53,564 nucleotides of DNA from Bacteroidales bacterium (GTDB taxonomy: Bacteria > Bacteroidota > Bacteroidia > Bacteroidales > Muribaculaceae). The position numbers and the translations under genes were made by a program. The notes beneath the pieces are model-generated. The model did no database searches, had not been told where the DNA came from, and was given only the letters and a program-made list of their open reading frames with translations. The stretch spans positions 1 through 53,564 of the forward strand of contig CAAFXO010000045.1 of assembly GCA_900766975.1 (NCBI GenBank), read 5' to 3'. Position 1 is the first letter of the stretch; the number at the start of each line of letters is the position of its first letter. Below are positions 50,306 to 53,564 of the stretch, piece after piece.

Positions 50306-50532
50306 GCAAAAAAAGGGATATGATAGTGAAAAGGGACTAAATTTAATAAAAATTTAACAAGGGGTATCGGAGGGAGAATAAGCGTAGGAATTGCACTCTG
50401 CGGGGTGTAATGTGCAATGGCGGGAGGGATAAAAATGGTAAAAAACACACCTATTATATAGTGAAGTAAAAAATGAATAAATTCATGTTGAAAAACATAC
50501 TTTTTTTGTTGATAAAATAGAAGAAAAATTTC

Positions 50533-50540
50533 TATATTTG
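50533..50540 (+). promoter_or_regulatory. -7 promoter box of the 2-oxoacid:ferredoxin oxidoreductase operon
   Basis: TATATTTG, with a GTTG 21 nt upstream as an imperfect -33 element. The predicted leader before 50623 is about 80 nt. Confidence 0.6.
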
Positions 50541-50622
50541 TCTTCGAAGTTTGAAAATCGTAAAAACAGGCTTCGCAAGAAAGAAGGGACTAATATTAAT
50601 TTAACAAAAAAATACTGTAATA

Positions 50623-50853
50623 ATGGCAAAAGTAAGAGGAGCGATCACCGTCAACATCGAAAGATGCAAGGGGTGTAACCTATGTGTGGTGGCTTGTCCG
50701 ACGGACACGTTGGCATTGCAGCCCAACGAAGTGAACGACCGTGGATATCATTACACCTACATGGCGAATCCGGATAATTGCATCGGGTGTAGTTCATGTG
50801 CCTTGGTATGTCCGGATGCATGCATCGAGGTATACCGCAAGGTAGAAAAGTAA
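50623..50853 (+). CDS. 2-oxoacid:ferredoxin oxidoreductase, delta (ferredoxin) subunit
   Basis: The 76-residue protein is a two-cluster ferredoxin with CKGCNLCVVACP and CIGCSSCALVCPDAC, each binding a 4Fe-4S cluster. It passes electrons from the oxidative decarboxylation of a 2-oxoacid to free ferredoxin. It is the first gene of a four-gene operon that holds all subunits of the complex (delta, alpha, beta, gamma). Confidence 0.93.
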   Translation: MAKVRGAITVNIERCKGCNLCVVACPTDTLALQPNEVNDRGYHYTYMANPDNCIGCSSCALVCPDACIEVYRKVEK

Positions 50854-50900
50854 CGACTAATCTCTAACCATCTAAGACAGATCAAGAAAACACAATCCGT

Positions 50901-51986
50901 ATGAAAGAAGAGGTAAGATTAATGAAGGGCAACGAGGCGATAGCCCACGCCGCGATCCGCTATGGATGTGACGGATATTTCGGCTATCCCATCACCCCGC
51001 AGTCGGAAGTTCTCGAGACACTCGAGGAGCTCATGCCGTGGGAGACCACCGGCATGGTAGTGCTTCAGGCTGAATCAGAGCTTGCAGCCATCAACATGGT
51101 GTATGGTGGCGCATCAACAGGTAAAGCCGTGATGACATCATCGTCGTCGCCGGGTATAAGCCTAAAGCAGGAGGGCATCTCCTATATTGCAGCAGCGTCG
51201 CTGCCGGCATTGATCCTTAATGTGATGCGAGGTGGTCCGGGTCTCGGCACCATCCAGCCCTCACAAGCAGACTATTTCCAAGCCACCAAGGGTGGCGGTC
51301 ATGGCGACTATCATCTTATCGTGCTTGCCCCCTCGACAGTGCAGGAGATGGTAGACTTCGTCGGCCTTGGCTTCGACTTGGCATTCAAATATACCAATCC
51401 TTGTATGATTCTGGCCGACGGTATCGTAGGTCAGATGATGGAGAAGGTGGTGCTCCCCGAGCAGCGTCCGCGCCGCACTGAGGAGGAGATCCGCAAGCAG
51501 TGCCCCTGGGCCACTACCGGCCGCAAGGATGGTCGCAAACGTAACGTTGTAACTTCGCTCGAACTCGAGTCAGCCAAGATGGAGGTGATCAACCATCAGC
51601 TTCAGGAGCGCTACAAGAAGATCGAGGAGAATGAGACTCGCTGGGAAGAGATCGGCGTGGAAGATGCCGACTATCTGATCGTGGCATTCGGCACCATCGC
51701 CCGCATCTCTGACAAGGCACGCGAACTCGCTGCCGAAGAGGGCATCAAGGTGGGCATCATCCGCCCCATCACCCTCTGGCCTTTCCCCACAGAGGCTGTG
51801 AGAAAAGCAGCCGAGGGCAAGAAGGGTGTGCTCGTGGTCGAGCTCAACGCCGGCCAGATGATCGAAGATGTACGTCTCGCCGTGCATGACGCTCTCCCCG
51901 TAGAGCACTTCGGTCGCCTCGGCGGTATCATCCCCAGCCCCGAAGAGGTGGTAACAGCTCTCAAAGAGAAAATTATCAACAAATAA
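50901..51986 (+). CDS. 2-oxoacid:ferredoxin oxidoreductase, alpha subunit (VorB/KorA-type)
   Basis: The 361-residue protein has the pyrimidine-binding domain of the family (GCDGYFGYPITPQSEVLETL; ESELAAINMVYGGASTGKAVMTSSSSPG; RGGPGLGTIQPSQADYF) and the C-terminal domain ending VVELNAGQMIEDVRLAV. Annotated relatives in Bacteroidales are named VorB (branched-chain 2-oxoacid) or KorA (2-oxoglutarate). Substrate cannot be decided from sequence alone. Confidence 0.93.
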   Translation: MKEEVRLMKGNEAIAHAAIRYGCDGYFGYPITPQSEVLETLEELMPWETTGMVVLQAESELAAINMVYGGASTGKAVMTSSSSPGISLKQEGISYIAAASLPALILNVMRGGPGLGTIQPSQADYFQATKGGGHGDYHLIVLAPSTVQEMVDFVGLGFDLAFKYTNPCMILADGIVGQMMEKVVLPEQRPRRTEEEIRKQCPWATTGRKDGRKRNVVTSLELESAKMEVINHQLQERYKKIEENETRWEEIGVEDADYLIVAFGTIARISDKARELAAEEGIKVGIIRPITLWPFPTEAVRKAAEGKKGVLVVELNAGQMIEDVRLAVHDALPVEHFGRLGGIIPSPEEVVTALKEKIINK

Positions 51987-52010
51987 TAATCACGCTCTAT
52001 CATCAACGTT

Positions 52011-52772
52011 ATGAATATCGAAGAAATAATCAAAGAAGAGAACAAGGTCTATTGCAAGCCTGAACTCTTGGAAGAGGTCCACATGCATTATTGCCCCGGA
52101 TGCTCGCACGGCGTGATTCACAAGCTTCTGGCAGAGGTACTCGCCGAGATGGGACTTGCCGACCATGCAGTCGGCGTGTCGCCTGTAGGTTGCGCCGTAT
52201 TCGCATACAATTATATCGATGTAGACTGGGTGGAAGCAGCCCATGGTCGTGCACCCGCCGTGGCTACAGCCATGTCGCGTCTCTGGCCTGAGAATGTGGT
52301 GTTCACATATCAGGGCGACGGCGATATGTCAGCCATCGGTACTGCCGAGTCTATCCATGCCGCCAATCGCGGTGAGAACATCGTGATGATCTTCGTCAAC
52401 AATGCCATCTATGGTATGACCGGAGGTCAGATGGCTCCTACCACACTTGTAGGCCAGAAGACAGCCACAACTCCTTACGGACGTCGTGTCGATCTGAATG
52501 GTCACCCACTCGAGATCACCAATCTTATGGCTATCCTCGATGGTACTTGCTACGTAACTCGCCAGTCTGTACACACAGCTGCCGCTGTCCGCAAGACCAA
52601 AGCCGCTCTCAAGAAGGCGTTCGAGAATGCTATTGCCAAGAAGGGTACTTCGGTCGTAGAGGTTGTGTCGACTTGCAACAGCGGTTGGAAGCTCACTCCC
52701 GAAATGGCCAACAAATGGATGGAAGAACACATGTTCGAGAAGTATCCTCTCGGCGACCTTAAAAACGTTTAA
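52011..52772 (+). CDS. 2-oxoacid:ferredoxin oxidoreductase, beta subunit (thiamine diphosphate-binding)
   Basis: The 253-residue protein has CPGCSHGVIHKLLAEVL at the start and the ThDP motif GDGDMSAIG followed by the Asn-containing MIFVNNAIYGMTGGQMAPTT. A tail conserved in Kor/Vor beta subunits (VVEVVSTCNSGWKLTPEMAN) closes it. It pairs with the alpha subunit at the active site. Its ATG is 24 nt after the alpha stop. Confidence 0.94.
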   Translation: MNIEEIIKEENKVYCKPELLEEVHMHYCPGCSHGVIHKLLAEVLAEMGLADHAVGVSPVGCAVFAYNYIDVDWVEAAHGRAPAVATAMSRLWPENVVFTYQGDGDMSAIGTAESIHAANRGENIVMIFVNNAIYGMTGGQMAPTTLVGQKTATTPYGRRVDLNGHPLEITNLMAILDGTCYVTRQSVHTAAAVRKTKAALKKAFENAIAKKGTSVVEVVSTCNSGWKLTPEMANKWMEEHMFEKYPLGDLKNV

Positions 52773-52784
52773 GACCAATCAATC

Positions 52785-53321
52785 ATGAAAGAAGAAATAA
52801 TTATAGCCGGATTCGGTGGACAGGGAGTGCTCTCTATGGGCAAGATCCTTGCATATTCAGGTCTGATGGATGATAAAGAAGTGACCTGGATGCCCTCATA
52901 CGGTCCTGAACAGCGCGGCGGTACAGCCAACGTAACAGTGATCCTCTCCGACGCCAAGATCTCTTCGCCGGTGCTCGACAAGTATGATATCGTGGTTGCG
53001 CTCAACCAGCAGAGTCTCGACAAGTTTGCCCCCAAGGTGAAAGCCGGCGGCATCTTGATCTTCGACACCAATGGTATCCATAACCGTCCGACACGCGATG
53101 ATATCAAGATCTACCCCATCGATGCGATGGAGGCAACATTGGAGATCGGCAACTCGAAGGCCTACAACATGGTGGTGATGGGTGCATTGCTCAAGGCGAT
53201 GACCTATAAATTGCCGATGGAAAATGTGATCAAGGGATTGAAGAAATCACTCCCCGAGCGTCACCACAAGTTGATCCCTCTTAACGAGAAGGCGATCGAA
53301 AAAGGTGCATCACTTATCTGA
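52785..53321 (+). CDS. 2-oxoacid:ferredoxin oxidoreductase, gamma subunit
   Basis: The 178-residue protein has the gamma-domain opening IIIAGFGGQGVLSMGKILAYSG and the PSYGPEQRGGTANVTVILSD block that contacts CoA. It is last in the operon (12 nt after the beta subunit) and is followed by a strong hairpin terminator. Together the four genes can make acyl-CoA and reduced ferredoxin from a 2-oxoacid, or run in reverse for carboxylation in an anaerobe. Confidence 0.93.
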   Translation: MKEEIIIAGFGGQGVLSMGKILAYSGLMDDKEVTWMPSYGPEQRGGTANVTVILSDAKISSPVLDKYDIVVALNQQSLDKFAPKVKAGGILIFDTNGIHNRPTRDDIKIYPIDAMEATLEIGNSKAYNMVVMGALLKAMTYKLPMENVIKGLKKSLPERHHKLIPLNEKAIEKGASLI

Positions 53322-53350
53322 TCAAATCAAATCTCAAATACCTAACTGAA

Positions 53351-53387
53351 GACGGGAGTATCAGCCAAACTTGATACTCCCGTCTTT
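53351..53387 (+). terminator. terminator of the 2-oxoacid oxidoreductase operon
   Basis: GACGGGAGTATCA (53351-53363) and TGATACTCCCGTC (53372-53384) form a perfect 13-bp stem with an 8-base loop, followed by TTT. Confidence 0.9.
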
Positions 53388-53449
53388 AATTCAAAGCACA
53401 CACTCTGTGAAACATTACCACTATATAAAGTGGTGTTATAAAATGAAAA

Positions 53450-53490
53450 AGAGGGTGTATCAAAATTAAGACTTTGGTACACCCTCTCGT
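53450..53490. terminator. second hairpin, related to the one at 29031
   Basis: AGAGGGTGTA (53450-53459) pairs with TACACCCTCT (53478-53487). The left arm and following TCAAA match the hairpin at 29031-29069. A smaller hairpin, ACCACT/AGTGGT, precedes it at 53417-53434. The last 74 bases of the window contain no supported gene. Confidence 0.65.
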
Positions 53491-53564
53491 TTATTAGGGT
53501 TATGAGAATTGAATAATCATCAGGCAGCGGGATTTATATGATTTTTCCAAAATATTCGATTCTC

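Larger units (their letters stand above)
50239..50622. other. divergent intergenic region, two-component and vor/kor operons
   Basis: No gene is visible. It contains the minus-strand -7 box at 50298-50305 and the plus-strand box at 50533-50540; the rest is AT-rich. Confidence 0.6.

Noticed and set aside
53520..53564. A possible C-terminal end of a minus-strand gene at the right edge (…FWKNHINPAA then TGA).
   Set aside because: Only 14 codons are visible, too few to support a gene, though a transposase end is conceivable.

Overview
The window looks like a chromosomal segment of a gut Bacteroidales bacterium, most likely Muribaculaceae-like. The reasons are the many TAnnTTTG-type -7 promoter boxes, secreted proteins with short type-IX-secretion-like C-terminal tails (…GLYIIDGKKIVK), a UpxY-family antiterminator, BACON and Omp28-like domains, a TGS-domain nucleoside kinase, and a four-subunit 2-oxoacid:ferredoxin oxidoreductase. 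This is a judgement from family content; no species is assigned.

Layout. 1-1.7 kb: a minus-strand pair, DUF1016 nuclease plus a truncated DUF2075 protein. 1.8-4.1 kb: recA and bioB (minus). 4.4-10.0 kb: an operon of three secreted proteins, closed by a strong terminator. 10.1-11.6 kb: a membrane-linked GT2 glycosyltransferase and a small unknown. 11.6-16.4 kb: a steroid/bile-acid-like operon of 5-alpha-reductase family protein, old-yellow-enzyme ene-reductase, short-chain dehydrogenase and AMP-forming acyl-CoA ligase. 16.4-26.5 kb: housekeeping genes (prfB, GT9, nucleoside kinase, mgtE, mutS, radical SAM, LD-carboxypeptidase). 26.5-29 kb: a DUF4143 ATPase with a striking inverted-repeat upstream region, a broken small membrane-protein gene, and a LytTR regulator.

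29.1-40.9 kb is the accessory highlight. It is an AT-rich, minus-strand island opening with a long structured leader RNA and UpxY, followed by FHA protein, exported caspase-like protease, two acidic membrane proteins around a 47-residue zinc ribbon, a zinc-ribbon/FHA protein, PP2C phosphatase, a Sel1 protein, a Hanks-type kinase (kinase-BACON-TM-repeat tail) and two more Sel1 proteins. Most junctions are 4-nt overlaps or short gaps. It reads as a phospho-signalling system spanning the inner membrane with a protease output, controlled by transcript elongation. I do not recognise it as a described system.

41-53.5 kb: a PorZ-like beta-propeller protein, a GT2, a GH73/LysM hydrolase, a DUF805-like membrane protein, a second DUF1016 nuclease, a two-component pair and the vor/kor operon.

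A short recurring element, GGAACGCGCTCT or its complement, sits at gene ends and intergenic sites through the core regions but was not seen in the 28-40 kb island. No tRNA, rRNA, CRISPR array or complete insertion sequence was recognised.
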